Assembly: GCA_900642245.1 (NCBI GenBank)
Contig: CAAAJI010000005.1
Location: 181,322-245,321, forward strand
Origin: Fragilaria radians
Lineage: Eukaryota > Bacillariophyta > Fragilariophyceae > Fragilariales > Fragilariaceae
Length of the DNA stretch: 64,000 nt
Direction: 5' to 3'
Part shown: positions 1-11,286 of the stretch, in pieces
How the letters are laid out: each line of letters opens with the position of its first letter
Position numbering within the stretch: the stretch's first letter is position 1
The notes under the pieces: model-generated
Databases searched by the model: none
What the model was told of the DNA's origin: nothing
The model's input: the letters and a program-made list of their open reading frames with translations, nothing else
Program-made: the position numbers and the translations under genes

Positions 1-2596
1 AACAATACCCGTTGAGCCTAAAAAACCTGCATTTCACTCTCAATTTGTGATAAACGATTTCAAGGAAACCTTGGAGGAGACTGCCAAGCATTTCTCAACA
101 CTTAATGGTTGGAAGATCCACGCTAATGCTGCTAAATTTGAGCGCCTTCTTGACGAAAAATATGGAATCTTTAGACCATTTATTACGAATCACCCAGAGA
201 TTGAAGCTTTCGTTAAAGGTGTACAACGCAAATGGGCTATGGGTCATTTTTCGCCACTTAGACCAAACGGACCTCCGATTGCTCGATCCACGTCCATAAT
301 CCTCCTTTTTATGATGCAACGAAATAATGTTTCGTGGAAAGTTTTAGCATTAGCTGCTCTATTCTTACTTGTGGGGCTTCAGCCCTGGGCCCTTGTATGC
401 ATTGTTGCTATTCTACACTATTTGCTGGAAAGGCGTCGAAGAAAAGTGATGGGAAAGATGGACTCACCGCATATACCTGTAATCGAGCCTTACTACAGTG
501 ATTGTGAAAATAAAGAAGAGAAGCTGTTCCAAGCCGTAGGGCAAAAGCTTTCTAATGTTGAAATTGATATGACAACTTATGATACCATGATACTAGGTGG
601 TGGACCATCTGCCTTATATACAGCTTCTCTGCTATCCAGAGCGGGACGCAAGGTCTTAATGCTGTCGCATTTTGATGATGCTAGCGGCTGTTTAAGCCTA
701 ACTAATTGCAAAGATTCAACTAACATAGAAAAGAAATTTCGTCACGTTCCTTTTGATATTGAATTCTCCAATGTATCTCGGATTACTCGCCAGCAGGAAC
801 TCCTTGTGCCCGCATTATGTACATCAACGGATTATCAAGGTGGAATTCGGTTTGCTAAAATCGGTACGGAAGCAAACGGATACGCCTTTGAGGTGCTTGC
901 TATTCCAGGAATGGGAACGTCGAGGGCTCACGACGAAGTTCCATTTGTTTTGAGAGCACAAAATGGGCTTTCAGGATTAATGGATGATACTGCTCGCTAT
1001 TTGGGAGATGGTTGGCCAGGACTAGATGGTGATGTCGGCAATTCCTTATCAGGAGCGTATGTAACTGCCTGTTTGAGTATGAATGCAAGTGCAAGCGATT
1101 TTTTTCTCTCAAAAATAATCCCAGATAATGCCAATGATATGCGTGCAAGATCGACGTATCAGGAGGCCTCAATTCGTTATGCATCCAATTTTTTAGATCA
1201 ATGTTTTCCTCTCAACGCACATGTACGATCTCTCTTTGCTGGAATCGGCATGAAAGGAGAGAACTTAAAACCTTGCAAAGCAAGTATGGGAGCTCATGTA
1301 ACCAATGTATGCTCTGCCGTTTGTGGAGAAGGCATGTATTATCCAATTGGTGGTCCCCGGGCGCTTTGCCATGCCCTTGCAAATGTGGTAGAACAATGTG
1401 GCGGTAAAGTTATTGCCGGCGTACAATTCAAGGAGTTGATCTTTGAGGATAAGGAAGGCTCTACACTATCAAACAGCAAAAATGCCAGTATTGTTAATCC
1501 TCGCTGTGTCGGAATTAAGCTCGTTGACGGTAGGAAAATTACTTTTCCTGCGAGACCAGGCAATGGGCTAGAAGATGTTGTGGTATCGACAACTGGATTT
1601 ATCGACACATTTATTAGGCTTATGCCTCCCGAGATTCGCGAAAAATATCATGTTCCTCGCGGATTACCAGCTCTATCGGAGCGTCGTCCCATATGGAAGA
1701 TTCTTTTTGCTTTGTCTGGAACGGTAGAAGAGCTCATGATTTCTGGTGCAGATTATTATCGTCTTCCTAACGCATCTTTAGCTTTTGATGAGGTTAATGC
1801 TGATACAGGAGCCGTTTCATTAGGAGTAATTGGAGGAAAAGAAGATGATGAAAGCACCGTCGAAGAGATCTCTCTAGATACCATCAACGCACCGGGTGCA
1901 GAGTCTTCAAGTGAAAAACCAGGAAAATCGAAAAAGCAAAGTAAGCTGAAATATTTCATCGGAAAATCTTGGATGCATATTTCTTTTCCCTCCGCGAAAG
2001 ATCCTTCCTTCGCCACACGTCATGGAAACATAAATACATGCGTTGTAACCGTTGAAGCAGATGATGATTTCGTAACATTATTTGATTCAAAGCCGAAACT
2101 ATTTTCTACAATAAAAAAGAATGTTGAAAACTCTGAATTCACACAACGCTTATTGGAACGAGTCTTGAAAGATTTATTAGCTGTATACCCTCAACTAGAT
2201 GGTAAAATTGACCACAGCGAAGTTCGAGGACCGTTTTGCCCAGGTTTGAGCCATACTCCTGAAAGATACGCAGCTAAAGGTATCCGTCCCGATACTCCAT
2301 ACCCAAATCTTTTCGTTGGTGGATCGGACCTCACTATCGGTGATTCATTTTCTGGAGGTATTGTAAGCGGGTGGTTGACCGCTAATGCTGTCATAGGGTA
2401 CACATCTGTTGACCATTTATTCCTAAAGAAGAATATAACCTCAGACCTAGCCCGCTATATCGAAAGACCTGGTATTTCCAGTGAAGAGGATGTTGCCGTA
2501 CCCCTTGCTCAAAATAATGAAGTGCAGCTTGACGATATTGATAGGAAAGAGGATGATCAAGCTGCTGCTGCAGGAGAACATTCTAAGACAGATTAA
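1..2596 (+). CDS. FAD-dependent carotenoid isomerase/retinol saturase-like oxidoreductase, 5' partial
   Basis: The reading frame is open from base 2 and has no ATG before its conserved part, so the true start lies upstream of the window. More than 860 residues are visible. A hydrophobic segment at about nt 335-425, followed by an RRRRK run, suggests a membrane anchor. The Rossmann motif ILGGGPSALYTASLLSRAG near nt 590-650 binds the FAD ADP moiety. The C-terminal block (NLFVGGSDL ... DSFSGGIVSGWLTANAVIGY, nt 2305-2400) is the second FAD contact typical of the CRTISO/phytoene desaturase/retinol saturase family. The family rearranges or saturates polyene double bonds, so a carotenoid or other isoprenoid substrate is likely but not shown. 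Insertions near nt 1820-1960 are rich in acidic and Lys residues and look like a surface loop. The next gene is over 2 kb away. The family call is firm, the substrate unknown. Confidence 0.8.
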   Translation, partial: TIPVEPKKPAFHSQFVINDFKETLEETAKHFSTLNGWKIHANAAKFERLLDEKYGIFRPFITNHPEIEAFVKGVQRKWAMGHFSPLRPNGPPIARSTSIILLFMMQRNNVSWKVLALAALFLLVGLQPWALVCIVAILHYLLERRRRKVMGKMDSPHIPVIEPYYSDCENKEEKLFQAVGQKLSNVEIDMTTYDTMILGGGPSALYTASLLSRAGRKVLMLSHFDDASGCLSLTNCKDSTNIEKKFRHVPFDIEFSNVSRITRQQELLVPALCTSTDYQGGIRFAKIGTEANGYAFEVLAIPGMGTSRAHDEVPFVLRAQNGLSGLMDDTARYLGDGWPGLDGDVGNSLSGAYVTACLSMNASASDFFLSKIIPDNANDMRARSTYQEASIRYASNFLDQCFPLNAHVRSLFAGIGMKGENLKPCKASMGAHVTNVCSAVCGEGMYYPIGGPRALCHALANVVEQCGGKVIAGVQFKELIFEDKEGSTLSNSKNASIVNPRCVGIKLVDGRKITFPARPGNGLEDVVVSTTGFIDTFIRLMPPEIREKYHVPRGLPALSERRPIWKILFALSGTVEELMISGADYYRLPNASLAFDEVNADTGAVSLGVIGGKEDDESTVEEISLDTINAPGAESSSEKPGKSKKQSKLKYFIGKSWMHISFPSAKDPSFATRHGNINTCVVTVEADDDFVTLFDSKPKLFSTIKKNVENSEFTQRLLERVLKDLLAVYPQLDGKIDHSEVRGPFCPGLSHTPERYAAKGIRPDTPYPNLFVGGSDLTIGDSFSGGIVSGWLTANAVIGYTSVDHLFLKKNITSDLARYIERPGISSEEDVAVPLAQNNEVQLDDIDRKEDDQAAAAGEHSKTD

Positions 2597-2915
2597 AAAT
2601 GTTAAAATTTTAATGGACCTTTTAAGTATAGGTGTTTTCTTTTAGAACTGTTTTCTTTATTATTGGAGGAGAACGTCAACGCCATGATAATTTCAGAGCA
2701 TTATTTCAAATTTCAAACCATGACATGCAGTTTTGAGTTGAATTTGAAATAATCAGGAAGGAAGATTGGGAAAAAAGTTTCGTATGTAAAGTGATTTAAA
2801 ATTGTGAGTGTGATGGCCTAGTAACTTCCCAAAGAATGTGTTTCTCAAAATTTGGTTGACTTTCACTGCAAAGTGTAGAAAATATATTCATGGCTTTCAA
2901 ACCATGCATAACTGT

Positions 2916-2930
2916 CCCCCCCCCCCCCCC
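2916..2930. repeat. poly-C homopolymer of 15 bases
   Basis: Fifteen consecutive C in an otherwise AT-rich spacer. Such a run is prone to replication slippage and to sequencing error, so its true length is uncertain. Confidence 0.9.
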
Positions 2931-4239
2931 ATAATGGAGGCATTTCCAATCATTTGATGATATTGTTTGTTTGGCTTCTTGTTTTCTTTGTTTTAGCAAA
3001 ACTGTGATTTAATCAACAAATCCTTTTTCCTTAACTGCTTTAAGGTTCTCACAATGAGTAAAAACTAGAGAGACAGCTGCTGAAAAAAGCAAGACAGCAC
3101 CTCATGACGAGAGAGCTAACTCCAGAAACCATGACAAGATAAGTCACAGCAGCATAGACCCCTTGTGAAAGCACAATAATGGAGCCTGCTAAGCTGCCAA
3201 AAATTCAGCTTTACCATGAGATATGCACAATTCCATAAAGCCGTAGCAAAACGATTTTCACTTGTGGAATTTTTGGAACAACTTGGTCACAAGGCAGACA
3301 AATATAAACATTAGGTAGTGCACAATTGGCATACTTTTTATGTTTTGAGAGGTACAGAGATATAGTTAGACAACATCCAACCTCAACTTTTGGTGGATTG
3401 CTGCCAGAACAAAAGAACTTAAATTGCTGATTTTCAAATCAACTCCGATCATTTTGCTAAACAGTTACAAGATCTGGACTTCAGTTTCTCCAGTCTAGAT
3501 AGCTTTGTGAGTTTTTCTGCGATTTGTTACCATCACTATAGTTTTTTTGTGCTACAAGTACTTGAGTTGGATAACGCAGAAAATTGTTGTGAGCAATGTA
3601 AGGACGTGTTTGAACAGTATGTGAGTAGGGGAAAGGATTGCAGCATTCGCCATAGTATTTTGGTACCGTAAGTCTTGGGTTGACTTCTTTGCGCTTGGCC
3701 TCAATAATCCTATGTCAAAAATATTGTTTGCGAAGACTACTAAGTGAAATGCCTTTCCCTCACATTTGCATTGTTAGCCAAAATTATGAAATGATACACC
3801 AATAATGAATAAGGCAAATAGTAGTTCCATGTCTCTGAGATAAAAATATCGATATTGGGTTTCCCAAGAATCAAAAATGCCAAAACATTACAGATAAAAC
3901 TTTATGTGTAATCAGGACTGCATTGAATCATCACTATGATTATCATAATTTTCGGGCAATTAATTCTAAGAGTGCCATTCCAAATTGTGGTCTTGAAGAT
4001 GCTAAGTACTAGGTTTTTCTGTGAACTCCATGGGCTTTCATGCTGTAATTGTGAAATAGGTAATCACTTATTTTTCTGATGACAAGACAACGGAAAATGT
4101 GTGCATGATTGCTGGTCCTGAGTTCAATAATCACTCAAATAGCTAGAACAGAATATGTGCTAATTGAATTTGTGGAAAGTATAGAATGAATGGTTACTAA
4201 TGTGACCTATTCTGGTTTTAGATGATGAATAAATATAAG

Positions 4240-4315
4240 AATATTAATTCTAGTATTATTTACTATGTACTAACAATAACTTTGGACGTCTCCAGTATCG
4301 GTACACACACACACA
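4240..4315 (-). repeat. possible Copia LTR-end fragment
   Basis: Read on the minus strand, this stretch contains TGTGTACC, then CTGGAGACGTCCAAAG, then TTAGTACA and TAAATAAT. The same blocks in the same order occur on the plus strand at 49120-49180. The second copy reads TGTTGGAGACGTCCAAG, and the opening TGTTGGA is what a Copia LTR start looks like. The match covers about 55 bp with small gaps. No coding part of an element lies beside it, so at most it is a solo or decayed LTR. Confidence 0.35.
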
Positions 4316-4892
4316 TCTCTTAGCCTTATTATTTTATTATAGTATTATTAGACTGTATTGCTTACAACCTATAGTGTTAGGTATTATCTTAATGAACTTA
4401 ACTCAAGCTATGTCAGTGGATGGGTAACCTCTAAGTTATGATGAAGATTTTACAAGGATATAAGATCTGTAATGTTTGGATGCTATGTTTGCATAGCAGT
4501 CTTGGGAAGTTTTTTCGAATTCAAATGCGACAATGATACGTCAACCCACAAAAATCTTAATTACTTTATAGATTTGATTGAAAAGTAAACTCATCATCAA
4601 ACAATCCTACTCAGGAATTTATTGCTCTCCTCCTTCGGTTGGATTCAACAAAGTACCGCATAAGTTATGGTTTCATGTATTGCACTTCACCAAATCAACC
4701 CAAGGTTTGCACATGATGCAACAACCGATAGAGCAAATTTTTCTTTAGGTGTCAGTTTGATTGCAAATCTCTTTACGTTATGGAGAGTGATAGTCATATA
4801 TTAGACACCAGAAAGAAAATATAATAATTGTTGTGATATGCCTATTGAAGTTACAGCAATACATTATGTTATGTAACATAGATACACTTCGT

Positions 4893-5492
4893 TCACAATT
4901 CGGACCCAGACATGTGTTCCGTGTCTTGTACCATCTTGATGAATTCTTCCTTTTCAACGCATCCTTTACACTCCACACCTCTATCACTTAAAATCTGTTT
5001 CAATTGCTTTACTCGCAGCTTGCTGAGGTCTTTTTTCTCCAAGTTTTGCGTTTGCACAGGAAGTTTTACGGTGCAAATCTCAGGGTTTGTCTTTGAAATC
5101 CGTTGACAGAGCTTTAACGTAGTCATACCAAGAGAAAACGGCTGGGCAATATCTCTCTTGATCGGATCAATATAGTAACAAATCTTCTTTTCTCTGTTGT
5201 TCAAATTATTGCGAGAACAAAAATCACCCATGGCCTTTTCGATTTCAGGTTTTTTCTTCGCTTGTTCTTTTGTCATGCCCCCACGAATTTCGTCCATAAC
5301 CTTGATACAAACTTTATGCCGTATTAGAAAGAGAAACACAATATGAGACTGAAATGTGTTGGAATAACATACATGTGATGTCATTTGCATAACATTCACG
5401 ATAATTGATATTTACACCATACCTTCACATTCTCCGGCTAAAACATAGGCTGAGAATGTTAACAAAAGCGAAATAGTGGTGAGTAGCTTCAT
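4893..5492 (-). CDS. MANF/CDNF (ARMET) family ER-resident protein
   Basis: Two exons, 5423-5492 and 4893-5311, joined over a 111-nt intron, encode 162 residues. Exon 1 gives a signal peptide (MKLLTTISLLLTFSAYVLAG) and the first Cys. The splice makes the join GECEVCIKVMDE, which restores the CEVCI motif of MANF and fixes the intron borders. The N-terminal saposin-like half has the family spacing of Cys, including the conserved ICYYI and a later ICTVKLP. The C-terminal SAP-like half carries KLRVKQLKQIL and the CXXC motif CKGC. The protein ends in GSEL, which could act as a weak KDEL-like retrieval signal, as RTDL does in animal MANF. In animals the family is luminal and induced by ER stress; a role in ER protein quality control here is inference. 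The gene is divergent from the AAA ATPase, with 389 bp between the start codons. The stop is TGA. Confidence 0.85.
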
Positions 5493-5881
5493 CTGTCAAC
5501 GATATAATGAGTAATATCAACGATACTGTTTTCGTGAGGCGATTTAGCTTGGAAAATTAATGACCCATTGGTGTGTTGGAATGCAAACTCCTACTAGCAA
5601 CATTTGTTTAGTACTCGTTTCTAGAGTTTTCGAGAAAGCAAGCTTTAGCATGGCGTTGGAGTTTGCCACGTGTCGAAATATTGATGTGTTAGTATGCCAG
5701 TGTTTCATTTTCATCATGAGAGAAAAATTAATTGGACTAATTCCTGCAGCACTTGTTTTCGACTAGTACCGTAAAGGTATTATTCGCCTCTACTCCAAGG
5801 ACTTCTTTACACACTCAATTAATTCTTAGTTTCATATTGTTGAGACACTTCAACCAAAGGAGAGATCTTGTGTATGATATC
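5493..5881. other. spacer between divergent MANF and AAA ATPase genes
   Basis: This 389-bp spacer must hold the promoters of both flanking genes. It includes a G-box-like GCCACGTGT at about 5666-5674. The open frame that covers part of it starts at 5560 but gives no recognisable protein, so I do not call a gene. Confidence 0.5.
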
Positions 5882-8800
5882 ATGCGATTTTCAAATGCAT
5901 TCTATATCTTTTTTTCTACGATAGTTTCAGGAACGGCAACTCATTCCAAGGTAAACCGGATCACAGTTGTATCTTCCGTCAAGGATGGAGTTCTTCCTAA
6001 TCAATTTGAATCACATAAACGCTTTTGTGCTCAAATCGATGGAAATGAAGAGATGGGAAGTGAATCAAACACTTTTGAGATAATAGAGAATGATGACGTA
6101 AGGAAAGCGAACGAGGGAAATGGAGTTCTTCATGGTATTGATGGAGAGATTATTGGTGTCAAATCAAAGAAAACAAATGCAGTCGGTGATCCAGATGATG
6201 ACTCTGACGACGACGATGACATCGACGACTTGACAGAATGGGATGAAACGGAAGAGCATATGAATCAGCCTCTTCAAGTTGAAGTAGAAGTTCTAGAGCA
6301 AGATGTTAATAACAAGGAATCCCAATCATCAACAAGGGGTGGGTTAGGAATTCGACTTGGTCGTCGCAGGAGAAATAAGAAAACAAAGGTGGAAACTTCA
6401 ACTCCTTCTATATTTGTCAATAGTTGGACTCCTCATGTATATTTACCTCCATCCTTGTCCTCCTTATCACGATTACATGAGAATGCAAGGCAAATCGAAG
6501 CTGCAGCAAAGATTCGGTTGGATCGAGGAACACTTTATAGCGGACTCTTGTTGGAGCTCACTTCTGCAACAACATCTAGAAGGAAGTACTTTTCAAAGGA
6601 GACAACACAACAGCTCCAAGCAGCGCTTTCTCTAGCGACGCAACCGCAATGGCGATCAGCCTTTCCTCAATCCTCCGGAATAATGTTATATGATCCAGAC
6701 GACGACAAACCTGGTGCAACACTTAGTATGCAAGAAACTGTGGCAATGGCGTTGGTAAGTGAAAATATAAATGATCCATTACTTGCAGGCCATAGCTAAT
6801 TCTCATTTACATGCTTCTAATTAGGCACATTCTCTTGGCTGCGCTTTCGTGATAATTGATGACGTTGTTCTTTCGATGGTTCGGCAGCAACTAATACATC
6901 AGGGAGGATACGCAGAGAATGAAGTGACTCCTATACAATTAATAGAAAACCTCCTTTCTGCCGCTAAAGAAGGACAGCTACCTTCTCCAAGTTGCTCGCC
7001 GGCATCGGTATCACAAGACATGGAATACGATTTGTCTGCAGGCTTACTTGAAGATCCCTACGACGAAAGGGCTATTCGATCTTGTGAGGAGATGGCGAAG
7101 CTGGAAAAAAATTGGCAACTTCAAAAGGATGCCAAAGGCGTAAATCTTTCTATTGTCATGTTTTTAAGGACAAAATCTTCTAATTCTCTTCTGAGTAATA
7201 AGGCTGCCATCGATTATCTAATTCAGGAGTGCACATCACCTGATTCTTCCCATTTCTTGATTTTGGGAAAAGGTATTGATTCTTCCACAACCTCACTACC
7301 ATCAGAATCAATTACTGATCAAGGTAATCAAGGATCTTTTGATAATCAGAATTTAGGCATGTCTGATGGTTCCGTACCATGGTTAGGATTCTCACAGCAG
7401 AACCAAAATGCATCTGGTCAAAACGACCCAGAAGGGTCACGAAGGTTCAATATTTTCTTAACCAGAACAATTGACAGTGCCGGTCAGCCAGGTATCCTTG
7501 GTGCAATTGCTCCTCCACAAGCTGGAAATCTTTTTCCACATATAATGGCTATGCAGGCAAAGGAACGTTTGGATAATTTTCAAGGGCCTGGAGATGATTC
7601 TCATTTAAAGGCTGACCTTGAACGATGGGCTGAACTTATTGCACATCAAATGGAAGGTAGCAGCGAAAACCCAACACCTCCACCTCAATTTTTTAACGCC
7701 ACACTTTCGGGACAACCCAGCAACGGAAATCCTTCGAGTCAGCAGTTTGTTCCACCCGATGTTGTTCAACAAGCGTTGCAACATGCTTTGTCCGAACTTC
7801 TCGACAGATTAGCGCAAATTGAAGGAGACGGCGATGACGTTCAAAAAGCCTTTTCTCAATTACTAAAGAACGACAATTTAAGGAGAGGCATTGCAGAAAA
7901 CTTATCGCGTGCCGCACCTGCGCTTACAGATCCCAAATGTCAAGGCGTCATGCTCAGTGTCTATGTTCCACCTATGAATAAACCAAAATCTGGTTGGTTC
8001 CAAAAAATACTTCATAATGATGAGACAGAAAAGAAGAAGCGTGTTCGCACCATTGCTGCTGCAGCAGCAGTTGTTCCTGCGGGAAAAGCATCGGAGGATG
8101 AATCTGTCGAGTCGAACTCGCAAGCTGAGAGCTTAGAAAAAGTAGACAAAAACCTTGCGACACTTGAAAGCACCTTCCGATCTGTTCCTTTAATAGCCCC
8201 ATCTGATCCAGTTCGTGCAAAATCATGGTTAAGTTGGGTTTCAAGGGAAAAAGGCGCTGTTTTGTTTCGCCAAAACCGGGATTCTCTTCAAGAAGAATTA
8301 TTGGCGAGATCTCTTTCGCTTATGCGTAATACTGGAACGCACGGACTTGGGTCCTCTCTAAGACAGATGCTTAGTGTTCGTGATATTACTGATGAAATGG
8401 AAGATGTAGTGAAATGTGCAGTGGAGCTTGAAGCTGCGAAAAGTCAAAAGAAAGGAGTAAGTTTGACGATTTAATTTTTATTTTCCTTCTCTCTTCTCAT
8501 GATATTCCGTCCCTAGCAGGATCGAGATGTACCAAATGAGTCGACTGTTGATGTAACGCTTAGCCAGCTATTATTGACAGAAAAAGGAATTATTGAAGAA
8601 ACCACAACTCGTGTTCCTCGCTATATTCACCCTTCAAATTTGGAGACTGCCCTAACGCTAGTTTGTCGCTTAAGTCCTTCGCCTACGGGTGGCTTATCTT
8701 TGAGCAACGCTGGGGCATGTCATCGGAGTCGCGAGGATATTATGGCTCTGGCACAGGATAAACATGAAAGGGCTTTGATTTCTCAAGTTGTCTCACCACA

Positions 8801-9755
8801 AGATATTGGCGTTACGTATGATATGATAGGAGGCTTAACGGAAGTTAAGGAACTGCTACGTCAGAGTATAACGTACCCGCTGAAATTCCCACATCTCTAT
8901 AGTGAAGGTATTGCTCGCGAAGCTGTTAAAGGAGTCCTTTTGTTTGGCCCTCCGGGCACAGGTAAAACCATGTTGGCAAAAGCTGTCGCTACTGAGGGTG
9001 GCGCTAGTTTTCTCAGCGTCGATGCTTCGTCAGTTGAAAACAAATGGTTAGGAGAGTCTGAAAAGAATGCGAAAGCTGTTTTTACTCTAGCGAGGCGTTT
9101 GGCTCCTTGTGTAATATTTATCGATGAGGTCGATTCGTTGCTCTCAAGTCGTGAAGGCAGTTCAGATGACTCTGCGCATGGAACTCTCACGAGCGTGAAG
9201 ACAACAATGATGAGCGAATGGGATGGTCTCAATTCAGGAACAAATGGTAATGGAGACGCTGGTTCCGACCGAGTGGTTGTAATCGGATCTACCAACAGGC
9301 CTTTCGATTTAGATGAAGCAGTGCTACGTCGATTCCCTCGTCGAATCCTAGTTGATTTACCTGATTTAACGTCAAGAACAGAAATTTTAGAGGTTACTCT
9401 TGCAGAAAATCGATTGGATCCTAAAGTTAATTTAACACGAATCGCTGAACGACTTGAAGGATATACTGGTTCAGACATAAAAGAAGTCTGTAGAGAGGCT
9501 GTGGTTCAAATTAGTCATGAGCAAGCCAAAATTTTAGATGAAGCAGGTGGAATGTCAAATCTCGCCCTAAATGCTCTACAACGTCTAAGACCTGTCACCA
9601 ATGACGACTTCGAGAAGGCTTTGCGCAAGCTGAAAAGAAGTGTTTCTGAAAGTGGGCGTGAGCTTGCAAGGGTGTGGGAATGGAATGATGAGTATGGTGA
9701 AATCAAGAAGGATAGGAAAGGCAGTTTGCCTCAGATGATGAATATGTATCTGTAG
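5882..9755 (+). CDS. large AAA ATPase (Msp1/Sap1-like meiotic clade)
   Basis: Three exons: 5882-6754, 6825-8456 and 8517-9755 (introns 70 and 60 nt), about 1247 residues. The AAA module lies in exon 3: Walker A GPPGTGKT, Walker B CVIFIDEVDSLLSSR, sensor 1 VVVIGSTNRP, and the second region of homology VLRRFPRRILVDLPD with its Arg finger, followed by an AAA lid. This pattern fits the meiotic clade (Msp1/ATAD1, Sap1, spastin) and the long plant and stramenopile homologues. The first 25 residues (MRFSNAFYIFFSTIVSGTATH) look like a signal peptide or membrane anchor, and the rest of exon 1 is acidic and low in complexity. Exon 2 is a long adaptor-like region with no motif I recognise. The start was set at the only in-frame ATG before the conserved part. 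A role in membrane-protein extraction or organelle remodelling is inferred from the family. It runs tail to tail with OXA1, with 118 bp between. Confidence 0.85.
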
Positions 9756-9873
9756 GAGAGCCTAATATTTAATAATTAACTTTCATTTAGATGATTTCAT
9801 ATATTATCTGAATTATATTGTGTTTCAGAAATATACAAAGCTCATTCGCCCTAAATCACTAGTTGCATTCTCC

Positions 9874-11286
9874 TTATTTTTTTCTCTTTGAGGATTTTCG
9901 AGACTTTTTGAACCGTGGTGTGTTCAAAATATCGGGAACTTTTTTTTTGTCGAGATCAATGAACTCGATTGGAGGTAAACCTCGATTTGCCCGATCCATC
10001 GCCATATCAGAATCATGCTGGAGGAGGCTGGAAAACGATGTTGGTTGAGTGTTGAAATTTGATAAATGAGTCGAAGAATCTTGAACAGGTGCTGAAATTC
10101 CATGAATGAAAGCATTATTGTCTTTCTTTACCAAGGACGACACGGAAGGCATTGTGGAAAGCGATGACAAGTCGCTTCCTTTAATAGTACTGGTTCTCTT
10201 CGTTCCCGCAAAGCTTGCTTCAAATCCAGGCGCTAAAACTCCTTTTCCAAGAATTTCTCCACCTCCTCGGGCCTCAATCGCTTCTTTCTCAAGCTTCTTT
10301 AATTGCATAAACTCCGTAGCATACTTGGCTTTTGGTCTGGAATCTTCACCATGAAGTAGAGGCAATCCGAAAATTTGACGAAAAGGGTCGCTCCTTAGTG
10401 CCTGACCTTGGATGTATGTGAACATGAATGATGCGATGAGGTACAATTGAATGCCTGCCGGCGACTGTGACATGAAACAGGGCATGAAAACTGCAAGGCT
10501 TTGGAAGAAATCTTTCATATACAGCGCAAAGTTAGATTTACTCGTTACCTCACCACCAAGGGACTTTTTCCCTATGGCAACTTCGACGTTATAGTAAAGC
10601 ATTAGCCCACCAAGTATTGGTAGTCCATACCATGGATCAGGTTCTGTTAGATCCGTGAACCAAAGTACTCCCCCTTCAGTAAGCTGTTGGGCGAGTTGAG
10701 GATCTGCCCCGTTTATAATTTTCCTTAAGTCAGTCGATATATAAATGAAGCAAGGGATCTGTAAAAGAGGTGAAAGGAAAACAGCAAATGGATTGATTTT
10801 GTAAAGCTTATATATTCCGGATAATGTTTTCATTGTCGTAAAGACTAATGTTCTTTTTTCTGCACTCGGAGCACCTCGTTCACGCATGAGCTTTAGATCA
10901 TTCTGGAACAAGGTAAGAAGAAATTGAACATCAGGAGATACAGTTGCAAATCGAGCAGACACATGCGCTGCATGTACAACCAGTGGAGACAACGATGCTC
11001 GTAAAGTTAGACTAGTGCATAAAAATCCTGCCCAGTAAGGAATACCTCCATAGTTAAACCCCTTTAACATCATTCCAGAGGCTCCCCATATCGAAACACT
11101 TTGTAAAGACTCAGGAATCATGGAAACATAACGCCTTTGGAAGTGAAGTTCACATTGCTGTCCGTTACATTGATCGTTCCATCTTGAATACAATGACGCC
11201 AGAATTTCTGATGATAATCTAGAGTTCATATTCGTTCTCTTGATTGCCATATGCCGGACAGAGATCATCCTTCGCGTTGCTTGCAT
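9874..11286 (-). CDS. OXA1: mitochondrial inner-membrane insertase of the Oxa1/YidC/Alb3 family
   Basis: A single exon of 470 residues. The start (MQATRRMISVRHMAIKR) is basic and free of acidic residues, like a mitochondrial presequence. The conserved core follows: GIPYWAGFLCTSLTLRASLSPL with the Arg of the hydrophilic groove, a long basic helix, INPFAVFLSPLLQIPCFIYIS, a segment with ILGGLMLYY, and FQSLAVFMPCFMSQSPAGIQLYLIAS. That is the expected set of about five transmembrane segments. The C-terminal tail is basic (ending KKSRKSSKRKK), as in Oxa1 tails that bind mitoribosomes. The protein inserts mitochondrially encoded subunits into the inner membrane. A plastid Alb3 is less likely because there is no signal peptide. 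The Harbinger element begins roughly 100-200 bp upstream of the start and may have displaced or altered the promoter. Confidence 0.88.
   Translation of the reverse strand: MQATRRMISVRHMAIKRTNMNSRLSSEILASLYSRWNDQCNGQQCELHFQRRYVSMIPESLQSVSIWGASGMMLKGFNYGGIPYWAGFLCTSLTLRASLSPLVVHAAHVSARFATVSPDVQFLLTLFQNDLKLMRERGAPSAEKRTLVFTTMKTLSGIYKLYKINPFAVFLSPLLQIPCFIYISTDLRKIINGADPQLAQQLTEGGVLWFTDLTEPDPWYGLPILGGLMLYYNVEVAIGKKSLGGEVTSKSNFALYMKDFFQSLAVFMPCFMSQSPAGIQLYLIASFMFTYIQGQALRSDPFRQIFGLPLLHGEDSRPKAKYATEFMQLKKLEKEAIEARGGGEILGKGVLAPGFEASFAGTKRTSTIKGSDLSSLSTMPSVSSLVKKDNNAFIHGISAPVQDSSTHLSNFNTQPTSFSSLLQHDSDMAMDRANRGLPPIEFIDLDKKKVPDILNTPRFKKSRKSSKRKK

Larger units (their letters stand above)
2597..4892. other. 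intergenic, no gene recognised
   Basis: AT-rich DNA with stops in all frames for most of its length. It holds a 15-base C run, an (AC)6 run at 4303-4314 and a short LTR-like sequence near 4240-4315. One stop-free frame at about 3423-3670 is discussed among the findings. I see no supported gene. Confidence 0.6.

Noticed and set aside
5753..5881. Upstream extension of the AAA ATPase frame
   Set aside because: It begins at TTG and has no ATG; ATG 5882 starts a plausible signal sequence.
8897..9478. Minus-strand frame of 193 codons inside the AAA ATPase
   Set aside because: Shadow of the conserved AAA domain on the opposite strand; the plus strand is clearly coding.
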